From Pseudomicrostroma phylloplanum (taxonomy: Eukaryota > Basidiomycota > Exobasidiomycetes > Microstromatales): a stretch of DNA of 64,000 bases. Made by a program: the position numbers and the translations under genes. The stretch lies in NCBI GenBank assembly GCA_039545275.1, contig BCHS01000001.1, positions 1,318,853 through 1,382,852 on the forward strand, in the 5' to 3' direction. Positions 40,210 to 50,447 of this stretch are shown here, piece after piece (the first letter of the stretch is position 1; every line of letters starts with the position of its first letter). The notes under the pieces are model-generated. The model was given only the letters and a program-made list of their open reading frames with translations, was not told where the DNA came from and did no database searches.

Positions 40210-42726
40210 ATGGTAGGACTCAAAGACTTTAGGCGATCGCTGAATAAGGATCGGACATCGGGCGGCAAGCCGGGAAACAATGGTCTAGGCGGATCTGCTC
40301 AAGGTGGCTTCACACAGGTCACTTCTGGCCCTCCCACGACCTTCACCAATGTCAAGAGTGCCGTATCTCTGCAACCTCCCAAGATGGTCATTAAAGCCAT
40401 CCAGGACTACAAGTCTCGCGCCCCACAGGAGCTGTCATTTACGACTGGAGACTTCTTTCATGTGATTAGCGAGCCCACCGGACAGAATGCTGATTGGCTA
40501 GAAGCTTGCAACCCAATCACAAACGCCAGAGGTCTCGTGCCTGCTGCCTACTTCGAAGTCCTCTCCAGACAAGCTAGGCCAGGCCAGGGAGGGGCGCCAA
40601 TGGCAGCGGGCGGCTCGATTGGAGGCGCCAGTAACATGAGCACACTAGGAAAGGGCCCAGCGAACATGGCACCGCAAGCATCACAACAACTGCAGCCAAA
40701 GACGCCTGCTCAGAGGGCAGCCGGCGCGGCAATGACAGCCAAGGGCGGTGGAGGTCTGTACGCAATGGTCAGATACGACTTTACTGCAGAGCGAGATGAC
40801 GAGCTAGGGGCTGCTGCAGGAGAGCCAATCATCGTCATTGCTCAATCGAATTTCGAGTGGTTCGTCGCAAAGCCCATCGGCAGGCTGGGCGGGCCAGGGT
40901 TGATCCCCGTCGCCTTTGTGGAGATCAAGGATCTAGCTTCGGGTAAAGCCATTGAGAATGTGGAGGAGCTCATCTCCTCGGGCGTGATACCCACGGTGGA
41001 AGAATGGAAAAAGATGACTGCAGACTACAAGAAGAATACGATACCCCTCGGAAGATTCGACTTTGGAGGCAGCAATGGAGAGTCTGCAGCGGAATTTGGC
41101 AGCGGCGGCCAGTCAAGTCAATTTGCTTCGAGTAGCATGAATGGGTCAGCCAGCGGATCGCAACAAAGGGGTCTGCCGGAGAACGACGAGGGTCCCTCGC
41201 CTCGCCTGCCGGAAAAGGACTTTCCGTGGTCTCAGCAGGGATCGTCCCAGCAGAGTGAAGGGCTATCTCAAGGTCAACAATATCAGAGCCATCAGCCGGA
41301 GAATGCCATTGCGCAAGAGGGCCTGCCGCCAGGTATGCCGCCCGGAGAACCTCTGCCCGTGGGCCTCATCACTCACGCTACCGTGGACTCTTTCCATTAC
41401 GAGCAAGGCGACTACTGGTTCCGGATTCAAGTGGCCCATGTTGCTGGCGTACATTCGTCAGCTCCTCCCCCTCCCAATGCTCCACGTGCTGCCGAAGGGG
41501 AGGAGCGGGAGTTGATCCTTTATCGTCTCTATGAAGACTTTTACGATTTCCAAATAGCTCTGTTGGATCACTTTTCCGTCGAGGCTGGTCGGCAGATCGA
41601 TGAGAATGGCAAGCAGAGCAAGCGCATCCTTCCTCTGATGCCTGGACCTCTAGAGCAGGTGGATGACTACATCACTGCTCAACGGCGAGGTGATCTCGAT
41701 CAGTACATTGCAGAGCTCTGCGCTCTACCAGAGTACATTCTTCGCTCGGAAATCGTTCGACTTTTCTTTGAGCCGAGGCCAGGAGACCATTGCACTACAC
41801 ACCCGCCTCGCGTTGGAGCAGGTATGACGAGCCTCCCGTCTACGAGCTCCAAGAAGGGTCTGATGCTCACCAGTCCGACGGAGGACTCCTATCTCACGAC
41901 GGGACCCCAATATGCTGCATATGGAGACCAAGAAGGTGTCGAGGAGATGCGCTCGCCGAACCCAGAAGTGGCAGGATTCAGTAATGGAACTTCCAAGTAT
42001 TCGGAAGACTCGGCCGTTGGAGCGCATGCTAGGAATGCCAGCCAGTCAACAAATGGTAGCCGAGCAATGGGCGGCAATGGTCCGTCGCGTAGCTACTCTT
42101 CGTCTCAGAGCTCCCAGTCTCAGCAGTCGACTGGCTACGGCGATCTACCTAATCGGTTCGAAGGCCTTGCCACAGGCACAGGACAGTCGCAGCGGAACAG
42201 TCTTGGCTCGGGTCGAGCTCCGTCCGGCTATGGCGGCAATGCTGCCCTTCCGGCTTCGTCTTCCGGCTCGCATCTGGGATTCAAGCTGCAGCCCCCTTCT
42301 ACTGGCATGAGCAGAGACAACTCTCAGCACACCATTGCCTCGCGAGATTCTAGAGGATCACGCAACAGCCTTACAGGAGCTAGCAGGGGAGCTTCAGGAC
42401 CCCCAGAAGCAACAGCAGCAGCAGCAGCAGCAAGCTCTGCACCGACCAGTAGCGGCGGTGGTGCATCTGCACCTTCCTTTATCAAGATCAAGATCTTCTC
42501 CCGCACCTCGGACGATCTGGTAGCCATCCGGGTACCCCCGACTGTCACGTACGACTCGCTAATGGAAAAGGTGAGGGCTCGTCTGGGACCTGAAGTCGGC
42601 GTGTTGAGATACCCTGAAGGCACTTCTGCACCGGGAGCTCCCATGGTGCGGATGCACGACGATGAGGACCTCAAGGAGTGGCTGGCCAGTGGATTGAAGC
42701 TCAACTTGTATGCGGACAAGAATTGA
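40210..42726 (+). CDS. BEM1: Cell-polarity scaffold BEM1/Scd2 (SH3-SH3-PX-PB1)
   Basis: Single exon of 838 residues starting MVGLKDFRRSLNKD. Domains in order: SH3-1 (about 60-118: VIKAIQDYKSRAPQELSFTT), SH3-2 (about 178-240: YAMVRYDFTAERDDELGAAA, ending LIPVAFVEI), PX (about 393-530: THATVDSFHYEQGDYWFRIQ, ILYRLYEDFYDFQIALLDHF), a long Ser/Gly/Gln linker, and C-terminal PB1 (about 760-838: IKIKIFSRTSDDLVAIRVPP, MHDDEDLKEWLASGLKLNLY, which holds the OPCA DDED). It bridges Cdc42, its GEF Cdc24 (through PB1) and PAK kinases at growth sites. A run of CAG codes a poly-Ala stretch near residue 740. An upstream non-ATG extension is open but unlikely used. Confidence 0.96.
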   Translation: MVGLKDFRRSLNKDRTSGGKPGNNGLGGSAQGGFTQVTSGPPTTFTNVKSAVSLQPPKMVIKAIQDYKSRAPQELSFTTGDFFHVISEPTGQNADWLEACNPITNARGLVPAAYFEVLSRQARPGQGGAPMAAGGSIGGASNMSTLGKGPANMAPQASQQLQPKTPAQRAAGAAMTAKGGGGLYAMVRYDFTAERDDELGAAAGEPIIVIAQSNFEWFVAKPIGRLGGPGLIPVAFVEIKDLASGKAIENVEELISSGVIPTVEEWKKMTADYKKNTIPLGRFDFGGSNGESAAEFGSGGQSSQFASSSMNGSASGSQQRGLPENDEGPSPRLPEKDFPWSQQGSSQQSEGLSQGQQYQSHQPENAIAQEGLPPGMPPGEPLPVGLITHATVDSFHYEQGDYWFRIQVAHVAGVHSSAPPPPNAPRAAEGEERELILYRLYEDFYDFQIALLDHFSVEAGRQIDENGKQSKRILPLMPGPLEQVDDYITAQRRGDLDQYIAELCALPEYILRSEIVRLFFEPRPGDHCTTHPPRVGAGMTSLPSTSSKKGLMLTSPTEDSYLTTGPQYAAYGDQEGVEEMRSPNPEVAGFSNGTSKYSEDSAVGAHARNASQSTNGSRAMGGNGPSRSYSSSQSSQSQQSTGYGDLPNRFEGLATGTGQSQRNSLGSGRAPSGYGGNAALPASSSGSHLGFKLQPPSTGMSRDNSQHTIASRDSRGSRNSLTGASRGASGPPEATAAAAAASSAPTSSGGGASAPSFIKIKIFSRTSDDLVAIRVPPTVTYDSLMEKVRARLGPEVGVLRYPEGTSAPGAPMVRMHDDEDLKEWLASGLKLNLYADKN

Positions 42727-43149
42727 GCTGTGATGGCAACGGCGGAATGTTAGGAAACTTTGTGCCACCTTGTGGGCACTTCATCGACCCTCTCCCCGAC
42801 GCATCTGCTCCAATCTCTCTCCCCGTACCCCGTACCCCGTCCCTTGCGAGATTCCCCACCCCTCTTCCCTCGTTTCTGCAGTCTCAGGCTCCTTCGTCTT
42901 GTCTTGCCTCGCTTTGTCACTCTGTGCTCCGGTATTTCCCCCCTCCTCCGCAGATATACACTCCGTTCCCACATCTGTTGTAGTGATTCTACTCTCTTGC
43001 TCAATCGTACAGTACTTCCGAGGTATAGCGTTCTCGACTGGGCTATAGGTTGGATGAGATGAGATGAATGCTTTAGGGTATTGTACAAATGTGCAGCTCC
43101 TCTGTTGAGCCAGGAAGAAGCAAATCTTCCCGCCATCCTCCTATATGAT
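42727..43149. other. Convergent intergenic region, C/T-rich
   Basis: 3' flanks of BEM1 and the SET-domain gene. C/T tracts dominate around 42790-42970. No gene seen. Confidence 0.6.
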
Positions 43150-45111
43150 CTACCGCTTCCTCCTCTTGCCCGCGTCTTCTTCTCCAGCCCTCTTGTTGGC
43201 ACTGCCATTCTCCTCCTCCTTTCTCTTCTTGCCTTCTTTGCCGGTACTGCCCGCTTTGGCCTCTTTGCGCTGAAGCTGCATGGCCATCCACCTCTCCAGC
43301 ACCTGCCTATTCTCCCGCAAGACGTGCTTCTCTCCCTCGCGAACCACTCGTGCATTCCTGGTATTGAGAGACGCAGGAGGGGCAGCTGCTCCTTCTTCGT
43401 CGCTCCTTGTAGCAGAGGAGGGGTACATCTCCTCGCGCAGCTCGCAGGAGATGCGCAAGACTTCCGCAACTTCCAGGCTCATCTTACCCTTGGGTACCTT
43501 GCCCTTCCCTTCGTACTTTGCGCGCCACTCGCTTTCGTCCATCAGAAGGGAGCGACAGAGTGCTTGGAGCTCCTCGTCTTCAAAGAAGTTGCACCGACCC
43601 TCCTCGATGGCGGCGGAGAGGTCTTCGTCTGAGAGGTTCTCAACTGGAGTGGGGAGTGGTTCGCGTGGTGTGGGCGGGAAGACGTGCGAGAGGACATAGG
43701 ATTCTTCGAGTCCGGCATTGGCGATGCAGTGCTCAACACGCTTCGTCAATGCCTCCTTGCGTGACTCTAGAGGTGCTGCTCCCTCCTGATCGCCTTGTAG
43801 CTTCAAGGCACCCTCGACGAGCAGCTTGGCGCTCAGCTCGACCTCGTCTGCTCCATTGACCAAGTCTACGTGTCCGTAGCGTCTGAGGAGGTCCGAGTTG
43901 GGTGGGTCGCCATACGTGTTCAGGATCTGTTCGCCGCGCTTGATCGGGCAGACGGCCCTCATGGATAGCGAAGTAGGGGTATAGAAGAGTCGAGCCTGAA
44001 GCGAGATACGGAGGGAGAGTCGGTCAGAGAGCTCGTCTGCGACCGGTAGATGTCGTCCTGCGCTACGACTCACATTCTCCGAATCGTACGATGCATTCAA
44101 CATGTCTGCCATGGGGACCATGGAAATGTCACCAGTTTCCTCCTTTTCCTCTTCATCATCATCGTCGTCATCACTGTCCTCCGAGTCTTCAGCGCCTGCA
44201 TCGGCGCTCTCGTCCATATCGACCATCCTGCCCTCGTTGACCTCCTTGGTTCCTTCGCGCTTGACGTGGAAGCTCCGGCTGAGAATCCTCGACCCTTGGA
44301 TGTGAAAGTGCTCCAGGCTGTAGAGCTTCTGAATCTCGGCTTCAATCTGACCCTCTGTGTAGCCCTCTCCGCCGGGAAAGAATACGCCACGCCTGGCTTT
44401 GATAAAGGGTACCACATTGTTGCGATACTCCTCATCCGCCTCGTCTTTGCCTATCCGCTCCGGGATGCTAGTGCCCTGCAGCTCGGCCAGGTCTTGCTGA
44501 GGCCAGAACATGGGCAGATGTGAGAAGTCCGTGGGGAGCACGGAGAAGTAAGAGGCCCAAAGAGCATTGGTGGAAGATTTCGAGGAGCTTGCGTTGGAGG
44601 AGGAGGAGGAGGAGGAGGAGGAAGAGGAAGAGGAAGAGGTTTGGACCGAGGCCCACATGAGGGAGAGGATGAGAGGCGTCCATCCTGTGAGCTCGTCCCA
44701 GTTTGCTGAGGAGAATGTAGGTAGCTCGTGCTTCACAGGCTCGTCGAGGGACATGTCGTTGTCTCCCTTGCTCTCATCGCCGGCCCCTTGCGCCGCACCA
44801 TCGGCTCCGGCTCCCCCTTCCTGCTGCCTACAGAGGTTGCCCAGCTGACAAGTCGTCGTATTGAACAGAATCTCTCTGGGAATGCTGAACAGCTCTGTTC
44901 CTTCTTCTATTTCATCGTTGGCTACACAACAATTGCCCTGCGACTCGAGGCTGGTGAGGGATATGAGGGGCGAGAATGTCCCACCGGCTTGGAGGAAGGC
45001 AGCGAGAAAGGCTCGCGTTGCTCCGTCTCGGATCAGCTCCGCCTGGAGACCGGACCCGGGAGGCGGTATCGATGTCTCGTCTCCGAGTGTATGTGGTAGA
45101 GAAGACGACAT
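43150..45111 (-). CDS. RKM4: SET-domain lysine methyltransferase, RKM4/SETD6 type
   Basis: Two exons (45111-44074, 43995-43150) encode 627 residues. It belongs to the split-SET class related to Rubisco LSMT; yeast Rkm4 methylates ribosomal protein uL14/L42-type lysines. Seen: FLAAFLQAGGTFSPLISL at the start, EEGTELFSIPREIL, the SET core MVPMADMLNASYDSEN directly before the intron, then ARLFYTPTSLSMRAVCPIKR and GEQILNTYGDPPNSDLLRRY with the catalytic Tyr, followed by the Rubis-subs-bind helix domain. An acidic insert (D/E run) precedes the core and a 15-Ser run (44590-44640) lies in a loop. The C-terminus is Lys-rich with nuclear-signal character. The exact substrate is not readable. Confidence 0.9.
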   Translation of the reverse strand: MSSSLPHTLGDETSIPPPGSGLQAELIRDGATRAFLAAFLQAGGTFSPLISLTSLESQGNCCVANDEIEEGTELFSIPREILFNTTTCQLGNLCRQQEGGAGADGAAQGAGDESKGDNDMSLDEPVKHELPTFSSANWDELTGWTPLILSLMWASVQTSSSSSSSSSSSSSSNASSSKSSTNALWASYFSVLPTDFSHLPMFWPQQDLAELQGTSIPERIGKDEADEEYRNNVVPFIKARRGVFFPGGEGYTEGQIEAEIQKLYSLEHFHIQGSRILSRSFHVKREGTKEVNEGRMVDMDESADAGAEDSEDSDDDDDDEEEKEETGDISMVPMADMLNASYDSENVSRSAGRHLPVADELSDRLSLRISLQARLFYTPTSLSMRAVCPIKRGEQILNTYGDPPNSDLLRRYGHVDLVNGADEVELSAKLLVEGALKLQGDQEGAAPLESRKEALTKRVEHCIANAGLEESYVLSHVFPPTPREPLPTPVENLSDEDLSAAIEEGRCNFFEDEELQALCRSLLMDESEWRAKYEGKGKVPKGKMSLEVAEVLRISCELREEMYPSSATRSDEEGAAAPPASLNTRNARVVREGEKHVLRENRQVLERWMAMQLQRKEAKAGSTGKEGKKRKEEENGSANKRAGEEDAGKRRKR

Positions 45112-45373
45112 TCTGGGAGCTTCACTACTGAAATGAGTTGGACTTGTGGTGAGGACGCCAAGGAGAGCAGAGAGAGGTGAGGCCGCCGTCTGCCTGCCTT
45201 TGCCCCGCACAGGAAGAAGTGCACCAACCAACGGACTGAGGCCAAATTTGGCGCGCAACCCACGCCCACGCCCACATGCTCACACACGGCGCCTTTCCGT
45301 CAGTGGGCCTCACTCACCGGGCACAAAGGTCCACTCACACCTGCACCATCACCTCCCCATACAGCGCACACTG

Positions 45374-47005
45374 ATGGACTTTCTCAAGGCAGAGATAGCA
45401 AACAAGAAGCGCAAGCTCGAGGCTGGCAGTCGAGGCTCGCCCCACAGCGATGGACATGCGGAAGCTTCCACATCCAAGTCCGCCTCGCCTCCCGCTTCCT
45501 CCGCGCCCAACAAGTACCTACGGAGGGGGGAAGTGGAGCGGCAGCGTTTGAGGGAGCAGGAGGAGCAAGAAAGGCGGGCGAAGGAAGATAAGAGGAGAGC
45601 TAGAGAGGGAACTAAGAGTAGTCGAGGAGAGACAGACAAAGTCAGGAAAGACGAAGTGAGTCGTGAATGGCTTGCAGGAATGGCTTCTGGACCTGCATGG
45701 CGAGGGTGAATACTGACACCGTCGACTTCATACTACGTCTCTATACAGTCTCCAGCAGTCGACGCAAACGACGAAGAAACAGCGACTGCGTCTACCTCTG
45801 CAGCGGCTCTCAAGGCGGCCCATCAAGCAATAGCGGATGCCCAGCAAGAAGCAGAATCTGCCGCCACCTCCTCGTCCACAAATACCCCTCATACCTTCAA
45901 CATTTCCCCACAAGAAGCCACACGTCGCCTACGAGCCAAGGGCGAGCCGATCCGACTGTTTGGAGAGACAGACAAGGAGACGCGTCTAAGACTCCGAGCG
46001 CTGGAACTCATCGAGGAGAGGGGGGAGCGCTTTGGCCAAAATGACTTCATGCGGGCCCTAGCGGGCGCCGAGTCTGGCGTGAGCCTAGAGCAGCTCGAGA
46101 AGGAGCGGGTGCAGAGGGAGAAGGAGGTGCGGGCTGCTAAAGATGGCGGAGATAAGGACGATGCAAAGGATGGAGAGCAAGAAGGCGATGGTGGGAAGAA
46201 GAGCTCTAGGAGGACGGGCGAGGGGATTGGTATGGAGTCGTTGCTGGATCTAGGACTGATCAGAAAGGACATGATGAAGGTCTACCCCATCATCTACTAT
46301 ACGCTGAAAGGCCTGTTAGAGGAGTGGGGCAAGAGCCTCGCCGATCGGCCAAGTGAGTACCTATGACCGGGGGACAGTGCCGCTCTCTTACTTCCTTGCT
46401 GACCTGCACCTCCCTTCTCTCCTCCACTCCTCGCAGTCGAAGTAAAGATGACAACAGCAGGCAAAACGGCCTCTGCCATCCAAGTGCAATCCTCCGAATA
46501 CCTCAAGCCCCTCTTCAAGTCCCTCCGCAACCGCTCTCTCCCACCAGACGTTCTAATGCGCATCGCCGAAATCGTACACTTTGTGCAAAAGAGAGAGTAC
46601 AGGAATGCAAATGACAGCTACCTGCAGTTGAGCATTGGGAATGCTCCGTGGCCCATTGGTGTCACGATGGTGGGCATTCACGAGAGGAGTGGGAGAGAGA
46701 AGATCTTTGCGAGTAATGTCGCGCATGGTGAGTTGCGCGAAGGCCAGAGGAAGGGGTGAGGAGGGACTTCGCAATGTGCTCATTACTGCCACTTGCTCCG
46801 TCTTGCCACAGTGCTCAACGACGAGGTCAGCAGAAAGTACATCCAGTCTCTGAAAAGACTTATGACTTTCGCTCAGACCAAGGTGAGTGGCCGCGAGGGC
46901 CTCAAGGGGAGAGGATTGCCGAGCCTCCCTGCTTACGACATCCCTTGCATCCCTTGTTGCCCTCTACAGTACCCTCCCTCGGACGTGAGCATGCTCATGG
47001 GCTAA
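45374..47005 (+). CDS. PRP18: Pre-mRNA splicing factor PRP18
   Basis: Five exons (45374-45655, 45749-46352, 46437-46727, 46812-46882, 46970-47005) give 427 residues. The N-terminus starts MDFLKAEIANKKRKLE and is highly charged. The PRP4/SFM-like motif ATRRLRAKGEPIRLFGETDK lies near residue 150. The Prp18 domain follows: LIRKDMMKVYPIIYYTLKGL, LLEEWGKSLADRP, the conserved loop NDSYLQLSIGNAPWPIGVTM, VGIHERSGREKIF and NDEVSRKYIQSLKRLMTFAQ. The last exon encodes YPPSDVSMLMG. Prp18 works with Slu7 in the second step of splicing, docking the 3' splice site. Confidence 0.97.
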
Positions 47006-47155
47006 GCACGGCTCCTGTTACTCAGCTCGCCAATGTCACTCCACATCACGAAATCGTTATGACCGGCATCACTCGCCCGCTGGTGTGACCTGCTTGATTT
47101 GATAGGCCAGTGCAGCTCATGCTTGTCATTGCACAGGACTGACGATTACGGACCA

Positions 47156-48673
47156 TCAATATCTCCTTTCTCCTCCTCCGCTAGCCCCTCCACTGCTGCG
47201 ATACCTGTCAGCTTCCGGTGACCTCGACGTCCCTCCAGGGCTCCTCCTCCTACCGGACGTCCCGCTCCGCGAGCTCGAGTCTTCTGGTAACCTCGCCGAG
47301 CGCGAAGAGTAGCGATCCCTCCCATCTCGATCCCTCTCCCTATCTCGCTCACTCCGATCTCCCCTGTCAGAGCGGTCCCTCGGCTCTGGCGAACGATCCC
47401 GGTAGTCCCTGCCTTCTCTCCGGTCCCTTCTCTCCCTCTCGCGCCTCTCCCTATCCCCATCCCTTTCCCTGTCCCGCTCTCGGTCTCTATCTCGACTACG
47501 ATCCGTATCCGGGGCGTGGCCCGACGACTCGCCATAGTTGAGCGAAGGGGCAGGGGCGGGATAACCGTAGGAGCTGCTGGGATTGGATGCGCCGGGAGGG
47601 CCGTAGGAGGGTCTACCTCCATAGCCACCACTGCTACCGTTCACCCCGCTGGCCGCGCGAGGACCAAGCCCCGGCGGAGGAGGAGCAGAAGATCCATAGC
47701 CGTTGCCAGCAGGTCCGCTTGGGGGTGCTCCGTGACCATTGGTCGGGCCTCGAGCGCCGACGCCCCGAGCCATGAGCGCCCTGGGGTCTTCACCTCGAGC
47801 TCTCCGTTCATCGAATTCGGTAATGATCTCTCGCAGCCTCAGGTAGCCAAGATGCATCTGTGAGGAACAGGGCAAGAACCAATGTAAGTCTCTGCGTGGG
47901 GTCCTGGCTCATGACTTGTCCAGTCATTACTCACCCTTCCTCCAAAGTGATCTGCCAGTCGTCGATCCGAGTCCAGAATAGACAAGTACGCTCCACAGAC
48001 GTCGCACACCCTGAGCTTCTGGTGTCCACTTGCTCCGGCGCTGTCACTGAGAATCTGCAGGTCCCTCTCCCTCTCAGCCTTTTCTGCTCTGAGCGCTTCG
48101 GCCCTCTGCAGCTCCTTGAGCGACTCTTCCACCTCGCCTTGCTCTCCCAGCCGCTCCACTTCTGCCATGGCATTGTTCATAGCCGTCTCAATCTCCGAAA
48201 TGTCGTGCATCAGATTTGTGAACTTGGCCGTCTCCTCTGGCGTCTGGTCGATGCGGCGCTTGTTTGCGGCAATCTTGCGGTCAATGTCAGCCATGAACAT
48301 GCGAATGTTGTCCTCGTACTCTGCCTCGAACTGGGGATGCTCTTCGCCCTTTTGAAGGGCAGCCTTGAATTCGTCCTTTAGACGAGCGGTGTGTGACTTT
48401 GGACATGTGCCCAAATCCACCTTTGTGTTGCTGAAGAGGTCGTGCGGACATGTTCCGCAGAGGAAGTTACGGCAGACCTTGGCATCTGTGAAGTGGAGTT
48501 GCTCAGTGGTGAGGCCCATGGCTGTGAAGATTGTGAAAGAAGAACATGGTCAGTAGCCTGGCTCTCCATGGCCGGCATGATTTGCTGGCCTCGCTCTGTC
48601 TGCTATGATATTCACCCTCTGGGCCCATGAGCTTCTCCAGCTGAATCCTCTGAATTTCTGACTTGCGACCCAT
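47156..48673 (-). CDS. LUC7: U1 snRNP-associated protein LUC7
   Basis: Three exons (48673-48616, 48521-47935, 47857-47156) give 448 residues. The N-terminal MGRKSEIQRIQLEKLMGPE helix continues into LTTEQLHFTDAKVCRNFLCG, the first zinc finger (CRNFLCGTCPHDLF..C..H), a coiled coil (RRIDQTPEETAKFTNLMHDI), then the second C2H2 finger (LRVCDVCGAYLSILDSDRRL, ADHFGGRMHLGY). The tail is Gly/Pro-rich, then a long RD/RE/RS repeat, as in human LUC7L proteins and unlike short yeast Luc7. It stabilises U1 pairing at weak 5' splice sites. Exon 1 uses a GTGAAT donor. Confidence 0.96.
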
Positions 48674-49274
48674 TGTGACGGTATGAGATAACGCCCAGTG
48701 CTGCTTCTCTGGCTACGGGCGCTTTTGATGGCTCCTTCTAGGGCACTTTTGCTCGCGTCTGGCGAACGCTGGTACTGTTGCCCTCGCCCGAGGTGGATCT
48801 AGGAAGCTCTGCGAGGCGTAGCCGAGGCAGCTCTTCTCCTGCCAATAGATGTCTTTAAGCGTAGGGCAGCAGGCCGAGCTGTACAGTCTCAGCCAGCAGA
48901 AGCCAAGAAGGCAAGACTAAGAGGAGACCTCGTGATGACCGAGGTGATACACCCGGTTGTCTGTGTAGGAAGATGAGTAGAAAGAGGTTCCCGACTGTCT
49001 GCCTGTGCGTCGGAGGAAGCGATCGAGCCAACTGCCATGGACCATCGACCGCTCCGTCTTCCTCGTCTCCGTTCCGAGAATTGCCCCCCAGCGCGCGCCT
49101 GCCTGCACTTGGCTTGCTCGGCGTCGGGCGGGCGTGGCTGCTCGACGGTCCTGTCCGATGGCCGGCTCATCCTTCGTAAGACGCCCTTCCCGCTCACACA
49201 ATACCACCTTCTGTCAATACCTCCTTGCACCTCCTTTGAATCACCTCTCTCTTCCCCCTACCACAGCATCAAAC
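48674..49274. promoter_or_regulatory. Divergent upstream region, LUC7 / COX12
   Basis: 601 bases between opposing start codons. No gene or clear element; a palindrome-like CCATGG-rich stretch at 49030-49040 is not convincing as a site. Confidence 0.4.
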
Positions 49275-50091
49275 ATGTCAGACGAGGGAAAGTCATTCAC
49301 GCTGCAAAGTGAGCATCGAGATGGGAAGTCAGAGCGGGAGATCAAGGCGATGAGAAGATTGCAGAGGCATGGAAGGGGCAAACGGTGGTGCTGGAGTACT
49401 GCGAGCTGCTTGGGCCCTTGATGGAGCTCCAGACGGGCAAGAAGACGTACTCTTGCATCGAGATTGAGCCCAGAGACACAATGACTGACAGTATGGCCTT
49501 GTCTCCTCGTCTCAGCCGCATCGTTCGATGCTCGGTTCCCCAACCAGGTGAGTGAGGGTGCAATACAAAGCGTTGCCTCTGGTCCCCCGCATCTCACGAT
49601 CCGTCTGTTCCACCCTTTCTCCCATTTCTTAGAACCAAACAAAGCACTGCTGGCAAAAGTGAGCTCACTGTTCCAAGGCCATGCTGAATCTCAGAAGCTC
49701 TTATGCTCACCCATCCTGATCCTTGTTCCCACCTTCCTGCCACTAGCTACGTTGACTACTTCAAGTGCATCAACGCCAAGGGAGAGGAGTTTGCTCCATG
49801 CAAGCAGTTCTACCGAGCTTACCACTCGCTGTGCCCCAGTGAGTAGCGGTCTAGATGAAGAAGACCGGACGCGTGGAAGTACTCAATGCTCACCTCTTTC
49901 TTGTCTTTGCCCCCTCTCCCTTCCGATAGACGAATGGGTGAGTCAGGAGCGAGAAGAACGAGTTATGCTCCTCTTCGCGCTAGGAGGTCATGCTGACATC
50001 TCCCCTTCCTGCTTCTTCGCTCCCTCTCCAGATCGCCAAGTGGGACGAGCAACGCGAGAACGACGCCTTCCCTCACTCTCTCGACCCGTAG
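49275..50091 (+). CDS. COX12: Cytochrome c oxidase subunit VIb
   Basis: Six exons for only 83 residues: 49275-49308, 49516-49547, 49633-49658, 49747-49838, an 8-base micro-exon 49930-49937, and 50032-50091. The protein reads [83 protein letters not shown]. The CX9C/CX10C pattern ([11 protein letters not shown] and [12 protein letters not shown]) marks the intermembrane-space protein imported by Mia40. Length equals yeast Cox12. The micro-exon encodes the middle of P-N-E-W, which is conserved, so it is required. All introns are GT-AG with GTGAG donors. Confidence 0.96.
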
Positions 50092-50447
50092 ATGCTCCTC
50101 TGAGCTGATTGAAAGCAGACTTAGGTAGCAATTAGTAGGATGGGAGTAGAGGGTCGTAAAGAGGGGAATCTGCAACACGTCTCTCCTTGGTGCAGACAGG
50201 GGGAGGTTCCTCTGGCCTAGGCTCAGCCAACATCAATCGCAATCTTCCGCCCATCACAAAGCGGCGTACAGCCCGGATCGTTCGATATCTGCCGATGGAG
50301 GGCGTCATGGGTGGTGGAGATTGCAGTCGAGTACAAGATATGAGCGCAGCTGGTACAAAGCACATCGCGTCAGAAGAATGGTACAGAGGAGATTGAAGGG
50401 AGGCACTGCACTCAAAGAGGCGTGCGCAAGGGACGGCCTGTCCTCGC
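50092..50447. other. Convergent intergenic region, or last exon of the PH-domain gene
   Basis: A minus-strand frame here ends at 50132 (reading ...PEEPPPVCTKERRVADS). It could be an alternative last exon of the neighbouring large gene, joined from a GTGAGC donor at 50451 to an acceptor GGCAG near 50300. Without transcripts this stays open. Confidence 0.3.

Noticed and set aside
42410..42432. CAG repeat in BEM1 as a disease-type expansion
   Set aside because: It is short, read in the poly-Ala frame, and lies in a disordered linker; ordinary low complexity.
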